DNA of 64,000 nucleotides. It comes from Seminavis robusta. Taxonomy: Eukaryota; Bacillariophyta; Bacillariophyceae; Naviculales; Naviculaceae. The first letter of the stretch is position 1; every line of letters begins with the position of its first letter. The notes below the pieces were generated by a model, which saw only the letters and a list, made by a program, of their open reading frames with translations, was not told where the DNA came from and ran no database searches. Of this stretch, positions 40,165 through 50,584 are shown piece by piece. The stretch is from positions 62,001-126,000 of the forward strand of contig CAICTM010000089.1 of the NCBI GenBank assembly GCA_903772945.1, written 5' to 3'. The position numbers and the translations under genes were made by a program.

Positions 40165-42267
40165 TTAGAAATGAGGCTTCAAATGTGTGACAGACTCGTA
40201 GTCCTTGTTGGGACCCTTGACTCGGTAGGTCATGGAAACCTGTGTGGCCGAAATACCGTCAAACTGAATTTGGAACTCTCCTTTGTAGAGGTCCTTGATG
40301 CAAAGATGATCGGATGTGGCAATCCATCGCCGTTGGCCAGCATCGTTCTCGGCCTCGGTGCTGGTTGTAGTAAACTTGAGGCTCAAGAATAGATGTGCCC
40401 GTGCCCCTTGTTCCACAAAATAAATTTCCAGAATGCCATTGTCCTTGTATTCATACTCGTATTGACGAAAGACTTCCAGTTCCTTTCCTGCCACATGAAA
40501 GATGCCATTCTCATTGTAGAGCACTGAGTTCCACTTGTTGTTCGAGGAGTCTGACGACGACGACACGGACGGTGCAATGTGGGAAAAGTCAATGACTCCC
40601 GTTACCTTTTGCGGCGCCATGGATGGATTGTTAAATTGCGTAATGGTCCGATCAAACTCCCATTTCCCAATCAAGGCACTGAGCGCCACCTTGGCCATGT
40701 TGACGGATGACGAGCCACCGTGACGACATTCCTGGTCTATATTTTTCAGTGCACGTTCTGAAATTTCATTCGGAGCCGATTGGTAGACGAGGGGTGTCAC
40801 CATGGCCCCTTTGGCTCCGGCAGTTCCTTGGGGCAACAATCCCAATGGTTGCGCCAGAGTGTCCATAAAGGCCACATAATCATGTCGCGGAAACTGCGCC
40901 CGCGGTGTCGATTGTCGAATGGATTTGGATTCTTCCAATGCGGCTGCCACATGCTCTGGCGTGGGAACATAATCCCCACTCATCATGCCCGCCAGAGTTT
41001 TGGCTTGCAATTCCATAATGCCAAAGTACGGTCCTCGATACATTCCGACAAAGCCCAGACCCGGTATTTGAGGATGAAAGGCATCGTGGCACAACGTCAA
41101 GGGTGCATACATGTCGTTCACATCGTATTCTAACGTTTCCAAAATGGAAGGTTCCAAAAAGTCCAGGTTGCTCTGGTATCCCGTACAGGCAATGACTCGA
41201 TCAATATCCGACAGTGTTGTCGTCTGTTCGTCTGCTACTACTTGCAACTCAATTTTGTTATTGCTCGAGTCAACACTGGATTGAGTCACACGTCCTTTGA
41301 CGGCGTGAATACTGCCGTCCACGACGAGATCCAAATAATCGTCACTAATCGCCACAAAAGGTGGCTGGGATGTATCGGTCGGAAGTCCCAATGACGATTG
41401 TTGTGCCTGTTTGCGTCCAGCCAATCCCTTCAAAAAGGCGTGCTTTTGTTGTGGTGTTTTGCTCTCGGCTGACAGTAGTTTGGGTGCTGCGTCGTGGCGT
41501 CGATACAAGACAGTATCCAACGGGCTAAAGGCAGGACCGACGTATCGTGGCAGCACATAGGGAATATTGGGCAGAATGGAAATAACATTTGCGGCGTGCT
41601 TTCGAACATCGGCCGCAATTTCCAGGGCACTAAAGGAAGCTCCGACGACCGCGACGGTTTGATTGGCAAACTGTGAGGGAGATCGGTACTGTGACGAATG
41701 CATGAGCAGATTGTTGTCATTGCCGAGTAGTTCATCAAAGCAGTCTGGCAAGAAGGGCACGGCAAAGAACCCCGTGGCCACAATGACCCCATCAAAGGAT
41801 TGGGATTGAGTCATGCCCTGACTGTCGTTCCATTCCACTTGAAAGGGTTGCGTAAAGCCAGACGACGATGATGCAACCGAGGATGATGCGTCTGTGGTGG
41901 TTCGTTTGACCTGCGTGACGGTACATCCAAATTTGAATTCTTGTTGTTCTCCTTGTTCCAGTAGTGTGGTAGTGTCGTGGTAATAGTCTTGTAGATAGTC
42001 CTGCAAGTCGGTGCGACTGGGAAATGTGGGCGTATGGTCTGGCCAAGGAGAATCGGAAAAGACGCACGTGTACTTGGAGAGATTGGGCGACAGACTGTCC
42101 CACATTTTGTAGGAACCACCCTTGTTTGTTGCCGTATTGGAAGGATTCCAACATCCACCCACATGTTGCCCGGCTTCAAAGATGCACGGTCGCACACCGT
42201 GTCGTAGCAATTGTCGAGACGCCACCAGTCCCGAAGCACCGGCACCAATCACTGCCACTTCTAACAT
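40165..42267 (-). CDS. flavin-containing monooxygenase fused to a DUF6314-like domain
   Basis: 700 aa, one exon, ATG at 42267. The N-terminus VAVIGAGASGLVASRQLL (4-21) is the FAD-binding Rossmann motif, followed by GGCWNPSN and WPDHTPTFPSRTDLQDYLQD, typical of FMO/BVMO-type enzymes. The NADPH motif VAVVGASFSALEIAADV lies near 205-221, and the ACTGYQSNLDFLE stretch near 365 matches the family's ATGY motif. About 165 C-terminal residues are extra: LIGKWEFDRTI, NSVLYNENGIFHVAGKELEV, YEYEYKDNGILEIYFV, DHLCIKDLYKGEFQIQF, YRVKGPNKDYESVTHL. This order and spacing fits DUF6314, a small beta-barrel-like domain normally found alone in bacteria and fungi. The FMO part oxygenates a soft nucleophile or ketone with NADPH and O2. 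The C-terminal part may bind a hydrophobic substrate, by inference. Confidence 0.85.
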   Translation of the reverse strand: MLEVAVIGAGASGLVASRQLLRHGVRPCIFEAGQHVGGCWNPSNTATNKGGSYKMWDSLSPNLSKYTCVFSDSPWPDHTPTFPSRTDLQDYLQDYYHDTTTLLEQGEQQEFKFGCTVTQVKRTTTDASSSVASSSSGFTQPFQVEWNDSQGMTQSQSFDGVIVATGFFAVPFLPDCFDELLGNDNNLLMHSSQYRSPSQFANQTVAVVGASFSALEIAADVRKHAANVISILPNIPYVLPRYVGPAFSPLDTVLYRRHDAAPKLLSAESKTPQQKHAFLKGLAGRKQAQQSSLGLPTDTSQPPFVAISDDYLDLVVDGSIHAVKGRVTQSSVDSSNNKIELQVVADEQTTTLSDIDRVIACTGYQSNLDFLEPSILETLEYDVNDMYAPLTLCHDAFHPQIPGLGFVGMYRGPYFGIMELQAKTLAGMMSGDYVPTPEHVAAALEESKSIRQSTPRAQFPRHDYVAFMDTLAQPLGLLPQGTAGAKGAMVTPLVYQSAPNEISERALKNIDQECRHGGSSSVNMAKVALSALIGKWEFDRTITQFNNPSMAPQKVTGVIDFSHIAPSVSSSSDSSNNKWNSVLYNENGIFHVAGKELEVFRQYEYEYKDNGILEIYFVEQGARAHLFLSLKFTTTSTEAENDAGQRRWIATSDHLCIKDLYKGEFQIQFDGISATQVSMTYRVKGPNKDYESVTHLKPHF

Positions 42268-42827
42268 GGTCTTTCTGTTCTGTTCTTTCTTGGTTGGTCA
42301 AGTTTGTGTGCGTGTGTGTTTGTTTGTTTGTGAGGGTGTTGGCAATATTGAAGGAGACTGCCATTGCTACTAGGTAGTATCATAATATTATGTGGTGGGG
42401 GAAGGTGGATTGGAGTTCTCGTCGTCTTTTTGTTGCCGTCATGCCAGATCCTTCCAGACCAGTCCCTTGAACACATGACTGACGTACCGTAAGATCTTCT
42501 CATTCCCAATGATCGGTATTCTGAGTCAGTCGTGGCAGGTTTTAAAGCCATTCCAAAATTGGTCCCGTCAGGTCAAAATTGGTCCCCAGAGGTAGGTCAA
42601 AATTGGTCCCCAGAGGTCAAAATTGGTCCCACTCATGATTGTGGGTCACTAGTGTGATGGCATCTCATTCACAACAGCAACAATTAGGAGCAGGTATTCA
42701 TTAATTAATGGGATGGGGGGGGGTTACCGGTAGAGTACATGTAGGTGATTCGAATCATTAATAGATTAATTCTATTCAAGCTCAAGGCGTCGATCTCTCG
42801 CTCCTCACTCAACCAACAACCAACTCA
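42268..42827. other. divergent promoter region between FMO and PDI-like genes
   Basis: The two genes diverge from this 560-bp spacer. It contains a GTTTGTTTGTTTG microsatellite near 42317-42331, a CAAAATTGGTCCC repeat cluster, a G-run near 42714-42723 and gttaccggtagagtacatgtag near 42724. Confidence 0.6.
42553..42630. repeat. four copies of CAAAATTGGTCCC
   Basis: Copies begin at about 42554, 42573, 42598 and 42618, at spacings of 19, 25 and 20 bp. All are in the same orientation, with CAGAGGT linkers between the last three. This could be a regulator-binding cluster in the shared promoter, or simply a minisatellite. Confidence 0.85.
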
Positions 42828-45662
42828 ATGAATACTGTATTATTGACGATGATGATGATGACCATGTCGACGGCATCATCGCACAGGAACAGAGAGACGC
42901 TCTGCTGCAGCACTACTAGTAATGGCAACAATGAAAACGAGGCGGCCACTACTAGAAGTGCATTGGAAGATGTTAAAGTCGACACTCCGCGGATAGATGA
43001 TGCTCCGATCCAATCTTTGGCATCTCGTACCCGAAGGAGTCGATCGAGAGCAAGAGGTTGTGGGATGAATGTGTTGGTGTTTTTAGTGTTGTTTCTGGTG
43101 GTTATGGTCGTCCATGGCGCTCACGTAAGTGAACATCAGCCCAAGGAGGATCAACAGAATCCAGAGGAAGCTACTAGATCAGATGATGATGAAGATGTCA
43201 GGGTGAATGGCATGTCCCAAGAGGATCAGCAGCAGCAAGAGAAGAAGACGCAAGCACTGGAAGAAGTGTTGCACAAATTGCAAGAACAAACCAAACAGCT
43301 AGACGAGTTGTTGGAGCGGCAAAAACAGCAAAAAATGTCAGAAGAGGAAGGTGATCCAGCAATGGATTCCACTACTACTAGTAGTAGTAGTAGTGAGAAG
43401 AAACAGACAAAATTGGAACAAGATGATCATGGGATTTGGATATTGGAATCTCATCGATCGTTTCCCGTGGTTCTACAGAATCAACAACACGATGCCGATC
43501 CTCACGGACTCTTATTGGCGTTGATTCATTCGTCCGATGACACGGCATGTGCCACGGACGTGCAAGACAAGTGGTTGACCAAACTACACGATGCCGCGCA
43601 ATACGTCCAACAATTAATACAGACACCAGACATTTACTTTGGATCACTCGACATTCACAGCAGTCAAGAAAAGGCTGCCGAATGGTTGGACAATGTCGGA
43701 GTCGACACTACACCCACTTTGGTCTTTGTTGTGGCACGCAATTTCCCACACACCACCACATCAGAACAGCAGCAACAACAACAAGCCTTTCTCTTGGATT
43801 ACATTGGTCCCATGGAAACGGCACGGGATGTGGGCAATACCGTCTTGCAGTATTACCTACGACTCTTTTGGACCAGCTCAACGCCACAGCAAACCGACTA
43901 CTACAAACCATTCTCGCATCATACCGACGAATTTGCCACACAAATTGTACCCAAACAATTGACCAACCTTCAGGAATTACGGTCGCTGTGGGACCATCAA
44001 TGGTGGCCCTTGATACAACCCATTGCCCGCAGTGTCCAACACTTGCCCGGTGGAGTCAGTCCCAAATGGGGACCGGAAGATTATTCCTATATTCAGTGGT
44101 TATTACAACAACAATCGTCGCAACAATCGCAACAAACGGTCAAACTATTGATTCAATGTCAATCTCCCACCAAGGATCCCATTTTATTGGATCTGTACAC
44201 CAGTTTTGCCGAACTGGCATGGGTACTCTCCAGTCGTCGCGATGCCTGGTTTCTCGCCATTCAAGATTGTAATAATGACATTGCAATGACACCCGCACAA
44301 GTCGCCGTCTACTCGTTTTCCTTGCAAGATCGGCATCGTCATGCGCGACCGCCCAATTGGAACCATCATCCCATCATCTCGGACACTACTACAAGTACTA
44401 CTATGGATGATGACCATGACGATGATGATGATGATGATCCCGTGGCCACCGCCAAACATCGTTTTCGACGATTCCTCGTTCAACAAGTCACACCCTCCGT
44501 ACTTTGGTTCGATCGATATGCCACGGCACCCATTGCTTTTGCCAATGATTACAAAGTCCATGCCTTGTTGATGGTCAATATGCATCCCTTTTTGACAACA
44601 ACCAACGAACAAGATCGATATGCACCTGCACTGCAACGAGTGTTGCAAACCTTTCATGATGAATGTCATCATCAACAACAACAAATGATGTGTCTCTTGG
44701 TACCCAGTACCGAAACGAGAATATTGACCACCTTGGGAGTGGATTTTTGGACGCCATTGGATCAACGAGCGACGGGTCCTTTGGACAACGAGGAGCACGG
44801 CACGGAACCCGTGTTTCCGACACTGTTCCTTACGGATCGGAGACCCTTGCGGCATACGTACAGCGATGGAACTACGACCACCACGCATGGCGTACGACGA
44901 TACCGACTTGGACCTCCTCACATCTTGCAACAGGAAAACAACAACAACAACAACAACCCCGTCTCTCAATTCATTCAAGACTTTTGGAATAGACGATTGA
45001 CGCCTGAACTACGTAGTCAAACACCCACGCCCCATGCCAATGTCAATTCCTACGGTGTCGTTACCTTGACGGCGATCGAATTTCAGCAACGATTTCAACA
45101 ACTACAATCACAAGAGGCAACGGACGACACGCAGCAGCAATCACAACAAGAACACGCACTCGTGCTCTTTACATCCCCCACATGTGGTCACTGCAAACGA
45201 TTCCATGCCACTGTGTTTTATCGTGTTGCAGAGCTTCTGCGAGATTTGAGATGGGACTCGCACATGGCATTGTACATGATGGATGTCAGTCAAAATGAAG
45301 TACACAACATTAGTATCCCGTGGTTGCCCGATGTGTACTACTTTCCTCCTCCTGCAGCAGCAACCGCAGCCGCACCCATTCGGTACGACAGCGAGGATGA
45401 CTTTCATAATGGTGTGGGACGGCTGCGGGATCCCATGGAACTGCTGGAATGGTGGCTCGATGTCATGATTGGAGGTGGGGATTGGGGTGGTGCCGGTGCC
45501 GCCGCTATGGATCCCGATGTCTTGTTGGATATCCTGGACGACAAGGATGTTGTGGTGGAAGAAGAACAAGAACAACCGGATCCGGATCCGCCACAGCAAC
45601 CAGTACAGCCGGAACAAGAAATGGCGTCCAATGATGCAGAGAGAATACAGGAAGAGAGCTAA
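42828..45662 (+). CDS. membrane-anchored thioredoxin/PDI-like protein (TXNDC11-like)
   Basis: 944 aa, ATG 42828. An uncleaved signal-anchor helix (MNVLVFLVLFLVVMVVHGAH) lies at about 79-98 after a short basic cytoplasmic part. A Gln-rich coiled coil follows (about 130-180). A first thioredoxin-like domain without Cys (about 204-350; WLDNVGVDTTPTLVFVVARN) and a divergent middle part come next. The C-terminal thioredoxin domain (about 770-850) has HALVLFTSPTCGHCKRFHATV, with the redox pair C786/C789 in a PDI-type CGHC motif, then YMMDVSQNEV and a cis-Pro region (SIPWLPDVYYF). The overall order resembles TXNDC11, an ER redox protein. Role: disulfide reduction or isomerisation in the ER lumen. 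The acidic tail ends without an obvious KDEL-type signal. Poly-Gln and poly-Asn runs interrupt the frame without breaking it. Confidence 0.75.
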   Translation: MNTVLLTMMMMTMSTASSHRNRETLCCSTTSNGNNENEAATTRSALEDVKVDTPRIDDAPIQSLASRTRRSRSRARGCGMNVLVFLVLFLVVMVVHGAHVSEHQPKEDQQNPEEATRSDDDEDVRVNGMSQEDQQQQEKKTQALEEVLHKLQEQTKQLDELLERQKQQKMSEEEGDPAMDSTTTSSSSSEKKQTKLEQDDHGIWILESHRSFPVVLQNQQHDADPHGLLLALIHSSDDTACATDVQDKWLTKLHDAAQYVQQLIQTPDIYFGSLDIHSSQEKAAEWLDNVGVDTTPTLVFVVARNFPHTTTSEQQQQQQAFLLDYIGPMETARDVGNTVLQYYLRLFWTSSTPQQTDYYKPFSHHTDEFATQIVPKQLTNLQELRSLWDHQWWPLIQPIARSVQHLPGGVSPKWGPEDYSYIQWLLQQQSSQQSQQTVKLLIQCQSPTKDPILLDLYTSFAELAWVLSSRRDAWFLAIQDCNNDIAMTPAQVAVYSFSLQDRHRHARPPNWNHHPIISDTTTSTTMDDDHDDDDDDDPVATAKHRFRRFLVQQVTPSVLWFDRYATAPIAFANDYKVHALLMVNMHPFLTTTNEQDRYAPALQRVLQTFHDECHHQQQQMMCLLVPSTETRILTTLGVDFWTPLDQRATGPLDNEEHGTEPVFPTLFLTDRRPLRHTYSDGTTTTTHGVRRYRLGPPHILQQENNNNNNNPVSQFIQDFWNRRLTPELRSQTPTPHANVNSYGVVTLTAIEFQQRFQQLQSQEATDDTQQQSQQEHALVLFTSPTCGHCKRFHATVFYRVAELLRDLRWDSHMALYMMDVSQNEVHNISIPWLPDVYYFPPPAAATAAAPIRYDSEDDFHNGVGRLRDPMELLEWWLDVMIGGGDWGGAGAAAMDPDVLLDILDDKDVVVEEEQEQPDPDPPQQPVQPEQEMASNDAERIQEES

Positions 45663-46024
45663 AAATAGCATTAACGCACCAATAGAATGTAGGATGCGGA
45701 AACTATTCTTTCCGTTGAGTTGAACAACTTGGAACATAGCTAGCTAGCAACTAAAGATGTTACTCGCGGGTCCGCTTTGCGCCAAAGGCACTATTGCAGC
45801 TAAAACCGCTACGATGCAGAACGCTGGCTGCTGTTGATGTACATCGTAGCCTCTGTTTACTCCCGTAGATCGTTGGTTGCTGTTGATGTACCGGTACATC
45901 GTAGCATCTGTTTGGAAGAATTGATCGTCAAGGGAGCCTTGAGAGCCAATTTTTCGCCCCGCGTCACTTCTCTATCCTTGTCCATTGTTGTTTCTTCCCT
46001 ACCAAGCGAGACTTGGGGAGTGCT
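45663..46024. other. spacer with a duplicated palindrome block
   Basis: No gene. gctgttgatgtacatcgtag with a following cctctgttt at about 45830 recurs at about 45882 with an extra ccggta inside the palindrome. The two convergent genes end on both sides. Confidence 0.6.
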
Positions 46025-47863
46025 TCACTGAAACGGTTCATTCGTCTTGAATTCCTTCTCATACATGGAAGCATGCAATACTAAATCATCCAATTCCCCC
46101 ATTAGTTCTCGCATGTAATGTGCCTTTCGAATGCGCTGTCGCCAGATCTTCAGGGCAAACAAAAAGGTATGACTATAATGAGGTGCCATGTCCCAATCCC
46201 CATTGATGTCTTGCTCTCGTCCAAGCAGCCCTCTGTAGAGCAAACGACATCGCTCCCTTCGTGCCTGGACCTCTGATTCTGGAATGTTTCGCAAGATTCG
46301 TGGGAGGTCCGGAATCCTAGCTTCCGAGACTTTGACCACACAACCCATCCAATCAATCTCGGGTGAAAATGGTAATACAACATACGACACCACCACAGGG
46401 ATAGCATCGGCTGCCAGCGATTCCTGAAATCGAAAGCTGTTGGCACCTCCACCACCCGGGGCAAACACAAACGTGCTATTGAGCAACAATTCTCCGTACG
46501 ACTCTTGATCCTGTTTGGAGCTATATTCGACATTGTCGTATACACATCGTGCATCCACAAAGACATCCGGCGCTGTCTCCCAGTATTCCAGTGCCAGCCA
46601 CCGATGGTGTTCAAAGGGAATGGCCTGTTTCACATTGAACGTATCGATGGCTCCTTTGAAACTCAACAGGAGTCTCCTGGGACGGTGCATGTCCAAGTGG
46701 CTTGTTTCGTTGGGTCTCTTCCAGACTTGTGGCAAGTGCATGCTCATGTCATAACCAGGACGAAACTGCGCATCCGTAAAACCTCCCGATGCCAATGCGG
46801 CAAACTCAAAATTGAAGTGGTGAGGATGCGGTCGATCTCCGTGGGCTCCAAAGAAGACACCAGAGTTCCAAGCAAAGTGATTTTGACCAGCTAGTAGTAG
46901 GATCGAGGAGGTTGTCGTGTACATATTATTGGCGCAAGGATTTGTCGTGTATTGGTAAAGGACCAATACCAGATGAAAGAGAACGTCCACATGAGAGCAA
47001 AATCACAGCCGTGAGAGCCAACATCACAATGGACAAAACATTGCACTCGCTGACTCACCCATATAAAGGGGATTATGTATCATTTCTTCTTTACTCTTGA
47101 ACGAGTATTCCGATACCACAAATAGACATCCCTCACTATGATTGGTGGTCAACATGATCTCTCCCGGCAACTTTTTGGCCGCCAAATCGACCGTGTATGT
47201 CAGATGCGCATTCCGTTCTGGATTATGAAAGTACACCTTCATGGGCTCATCATCTGTAGGACACCGTGTCAAATTAAAACACGGCAGTGCCAAGTCGGAC
47301 GTGCAGGGAGCCTGTTCGTAATTGGTGGGATGTGTTGCATGCGTGGTGACCCATCCCGACGCCACATCCATGGCTTGGGTTCGAAAATGCGATCGTTTCC
47401 GGGGTCGGTCGGCATCCCAATTCAACATATTGAACGGACTGCAGATTCCTCTTCGTTGCAATGGCTTGCAGGCATCTTCCACGGATAAACCACAATCGAT
47501 ACAGTGCCAACTGCCTTCTTGGGTATCCGTTTTCTGGTTTCGATAGGAATTCCATCGACAACTTTTTCCAATACTAAAATCATCCCATTTTTGTCCTGGT
47601 CGTTCGTAGAGCCGTGGATTCCATTCCAACGCTCCTTCTTCCCCTTTCTCTAGTTCAATCCGAGTGTACTTTTGGGCCGCCGTCAAGAGATCGGTGGTAG
47701 CAGGATCATGGTTGGACACCAACCAGAGCAGCGTCAAGGGGATCGAAGTGGCTACCAACACGGTCCCTATCAGCAACTTTTGTTCATTGCTAAACGACCG
47801 ATAGAACCGCTTGATCCTGTTCGTTTGGTGGGTGCGTTTGCTAAGCTGTTTGCTAATAACCAT
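46025..47863 (-). CDS. exostosin-like glycosyltransferase (GT47), type II membrane protein
   Basis: Two exons, 47863-47059 and 46890-46025, with a 168-bp intron (GTGAGT...CTACTAG, phase 1), giving about 556 aa. The join reads NPLYMAGQNHFAWNSGVFFG, equivalent to the family's G-x-N/D-H-F segment. The N-terminus is a type II anchor: basic residues, then LLIGTVLVATSIPLTLLWLV (about 31-50). The lumenal stem has a Cys-rich stretch (SWHCIDCGLSVEDACKPLQ). The catalytic half includes RRLLLSFKGAIDTFNVKQ, then NSTFVFAPGGGGANSFRFQE and SLAADAIPVVVSYVVLPF, matching the nucleotide-sugar-binding half of exostosin proteins. It should act in the Golgi on cell-wall or secreted glycans; donor and acceptor cannot be read from sequence. 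Internal stops and a frame change without splicing make the intron necessary. Confidence 0.82.
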
Positions 47864-48396
47864 GTTACGTTACTGCAATGGCCTGCATGCAGCTAGCAGC
47901 GACAACTACAACATGTACGGTACCGGTCTAGCTAGTGCAGTATCTTTGGGTCTTTGGCACCATAACAGCTTTTTGGGGCTTATTGACAACCACCTAACAA
48001 AAGAACTATTCAGTCATTAGCCGCTCCACCGGCTGATATCTTATTTGAGGAAAAGTGCGCGAGCAGTTCAGAGTGAGAATTCGAACGAAGAAGGTGTTTC
48101 TGAAAAGAATTCCAAAGAAAACGTCAGGGCGGCCCATCGCTCCTCACGCAAGTTTCATTTTCTCACGCGATGATCGATGGCCATCCATGTTGTTCACAAG
48201 GCTTGGGCATGTACGCACCAAGTCTTGTGGAGTTATTCATCTGTAGCTATCCCTGTTATTCGGCTCGAGTCAAGTCGAGTTGAAAGATACGTACCAGTTG
48301 ATGTTTAGATGTTGGAACGGCACACAAGTTGAAATCAAGCAAAGCATCAAAGCAAAACAACCAAACATCTATTCTATAGCCACACAACACACCAAC
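47864..48396. other. divergent promoter region
   Basis: Spacer between the GT47 gene and a secreted protein gene, which diverge. It contains catgtacggtaccggtctagctag near 47911. No gene seen. The frame of the next gene extends upstream to 48280 without ATG. Confidence 0.55.
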
Positions 48397-49089
48397 ATGG
48401 TCTCCACAGCATCATCATCACAACATCAAATCCACCCAAGAAGATGGCTCATGGCGGCGGCTGTTGCATCATCACTCGCAAGCGTCCATGGCTACTCTGT
48501 CGGTGCGCCAGTATCAATGCCAAGATCAACGGTATTCCCTCTGGGGGGTATCGAGCTGAGCATCTTGGCTCCAGAGGATAGTCTATTATTTGATCTTTCC
48601 ACTGGACTTGTTACCCCCAGCAATCAACAGCAAAGAAAACCATTATTTGGAGCGACATTCACAAAACCAGCCAAGACAACGTATGATCTAGGTTTGGGTA
48701 AGAACGCCCCAGTTTCACAATCTTCCGGCAGTGACAGAAAACCATTCAGGGCCCAGCGAGACCATATTGATGTCTTTCAAGCTACCAAATACTGGACGGA
48801 GTATGAATCTGCCAGAGAGTTTCCTTCACCACAAAGTCAAATGACAGTGGTCTATGAAAAGACATCATTGCCATTAGCCACCACCAAAAAGACCCGAAAG
48901 ACGGTTGCTCTGCACCCCAAGCGATCCATGCAAGATTCCTTGACCATTGTGGAGGCTACACGGAATGATCAAGCAGTGATGGTTCCATCCGATCCATCGT
49001 CCCAACGGGATGTCAACTCGGTGTGGGTGGAAATGCTCATTCATTACGAACAACAAAAGCAAAACGCTGTGCATATGAATGTGAACTAA
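48397..49089 (+). CDS. small protein with signal peptide, possibly plastid-targeted
   Basis: 230 aa from ATG 48397 (context caccaacATGgtc). The first 32 residues have a basic part (HQIHPRRW) and the hydrophobic core LMAAAVASSLASVHG, so a signal peptide is likely. The cleavage region reads ASVHG|YSVGAP. Diatom plastid presequences have an ASAFAP-like site with Phe (sometimes Tyr, Trp, Leu) after cleavage, so Tyr here would fit weakly. The mature part has no domain I recognise; it is rich in Thr, Ser and Pro (KPAKTTYDLGLGKNAPVSQS) with a central KYWTEYESAREFPSPQSQM. Either secretion or plastid import is possible. Confidence 0.6.
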   Translation: MVSTASSSQHQIHPRRWLMAAAVASSLASVHGYSVGAPVSMPRSTVFPLGGIELSILAPEDSLLFDLSTGLVTPSNQQQRKPLFGATFTKPAKTTYDLGLGKNAPVSQSSGSDRKPFRAQRDHIDVFQATKYWTEYESAREFPSPQSQMTVVYEKTSLPLATTKKTRKTVALHPKRSMQDSLTIVEATRNDQAVMVPSDPSSQRDVNSVWVEMLIHYEQQKQNAVHMNVN

Positions 49090-49720
49090 ACGAGGGACTG
49101 TGATAAATAATGTTAACAACTAACTATAGCAAACGTACAGTAGCAGTGCCAACTCATTGTATGCAATTCTTTTCTTTATGGAACCATGGTAGTTGTGCCC
49201 ACTCGGGTGGTGCATATCTTCAGAGGCGCTCACTTTGGGCAATGGCGACGGGGTCAAACCAAACCGCCAGATGGCGCATTCTGGGCATCGGAACTTGTAC
49301 TTGTTCTTGACAACGCCTTAAGAAGCTGAAATGAACCAAATACTCAAATCTCCCGGTACTCGCAATGTTGTAAGCTTTGGGAAACTTTCAAAGTCAATCT
49401 GAACAACGGGCACTCGATCATGACCAGAGTCTTCCTTGATCGGAACTATCCTCACACTCTGATCACAAAAGCAGCCACCACTTTGAGACACCACTTCATA
49501 GAATACGAAGCACAGAGCTGACGAGCTACGTGCAACTAAAGTTGGCAGATGCTTCCCCTCACTCTTGTGCCGGGATAGTCGAGTTGCTACTCCACCGGAC
49601 CGACTAAGAAAGCAAAACTTTGAATTTAGTACGGGGAGATAGCGTTATGAATTTAGTACGGTACCGGGAGAAAGGGAGATTAGCTTGGTAATTGTAGATT
49701 GCCAAATGCAATAGTCGTCA
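49090..49720. other. spacer between convergent secreted-protein genes
   Basis: No gene. Includes an imperfect direct repeat, gaatttagtacg, at about 49622 and 49649, and common intergenic GTAC motifs. No RNA gene recognised. Confidence 0.55.
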
Positions 49721-49929
49721 TCACATCAACGCTGGTAGAATCATCAGCATGATGATACTTGAGAGAGCCATCAGACCATAATGATGATGCTGAGCACCCA
49801 ATGCACCGCTGTCACTGTCAGTAGTGGCACTAATCACAAGCGGTTCATCTTCCACGGTATTGCTCTCGCTGTCAGTGGCACTAGGCACAGCCGATTCCTC
49901 ATTCAAGGTATTGTTGTTGTTCTCAGTAC

Positions 49930-49980
<51 letters not shown>

Positions 49981-50584
49981 CTTGTGCAGTCGGTGCCGTT
50001 GTGGTGGGATTTTCGGTTGGCACTTCGGTAGGACCTGAAAAAAGGGGAGCATCGACATTGCACGCAGCAATCACACCGTTTGCGCTCAAATCAAACGGAA
50101 AGTAATGTTTGGTGCTCTCGCATTGGTCCACCACTCTCCCGTAGGGTATATTGGAACAATCTGCCTTCATTCCCACCAATTTTCCATTGGTATCGACACA
50201 GGAACTGCAACTGCAACATTGCGTGCCATCCACTTGCAGGTGACAGTCTTGCACTCCTGCATTGGTGTAACCCACTCGTACACTTCCCAGTGGTTCCTCC
50301 CCGTTGGCCGTGTAGCTATCGCTGTTGTGCCCTCGAACCCATTGGTACTCATTGGCGGTTTGTCCAATGTAGATTGTCGTGCCATTCACAGTGGCCGGAT
50401 GGTTGGTGACTCCCCAACTAGCAGCAATGCATGCCACATTCAATTCTTCTGTATCTGTCGTAGAAGTAAAATTCAAACAAATGCCGCCATCTGGAAGAGG
50501 CACCCCGAATCTGGCGGCAAGAGTTGGACGGTCCCAAATCAAGAAAAGGCACAATAGCAAAAAGCTGGTCCGAAGAGTAGACAT
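49721..50584 (-). CDS. secreted Cys-rich protein with Thr stalk and probable GPI anchor
   Basis: 287 aa, ATG at 50584. Signal peptide: MSTLRTSFLLLCLFLIW with cleavage near 23 (TLA|ARF). The ectodomain (24-185) has about ten Cys, including QCCSCSSCVDTNGK, and N-glycosylation sites (NFT, NGT). A Pro/Thr stalk follows, with an uninterrupted run of 17 Thr encoded by an ACT microsatellite (49929-49979), then an acidic stretch. The last 18 residues are hydrophobic (LMALSSIIMLMILPALM), as in a GPI signal, preceded by small residues. Likely anchored at the cell surface or in the cell-wall region. The Cys-rich domain is not one I can name. Confidence 0.7.
49929..49979. repeat. AGT/ACT trinucleotide microsatellite in coding sequence
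   Basis: About 17 uninterrupted copies of AGT on the plus strand, read as Thr codons (ACT) on the minus strand within the surface-protein gene. Length changes by whole units would keep the frame and lengthen the Thr stalk. Confidence 0.9.
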
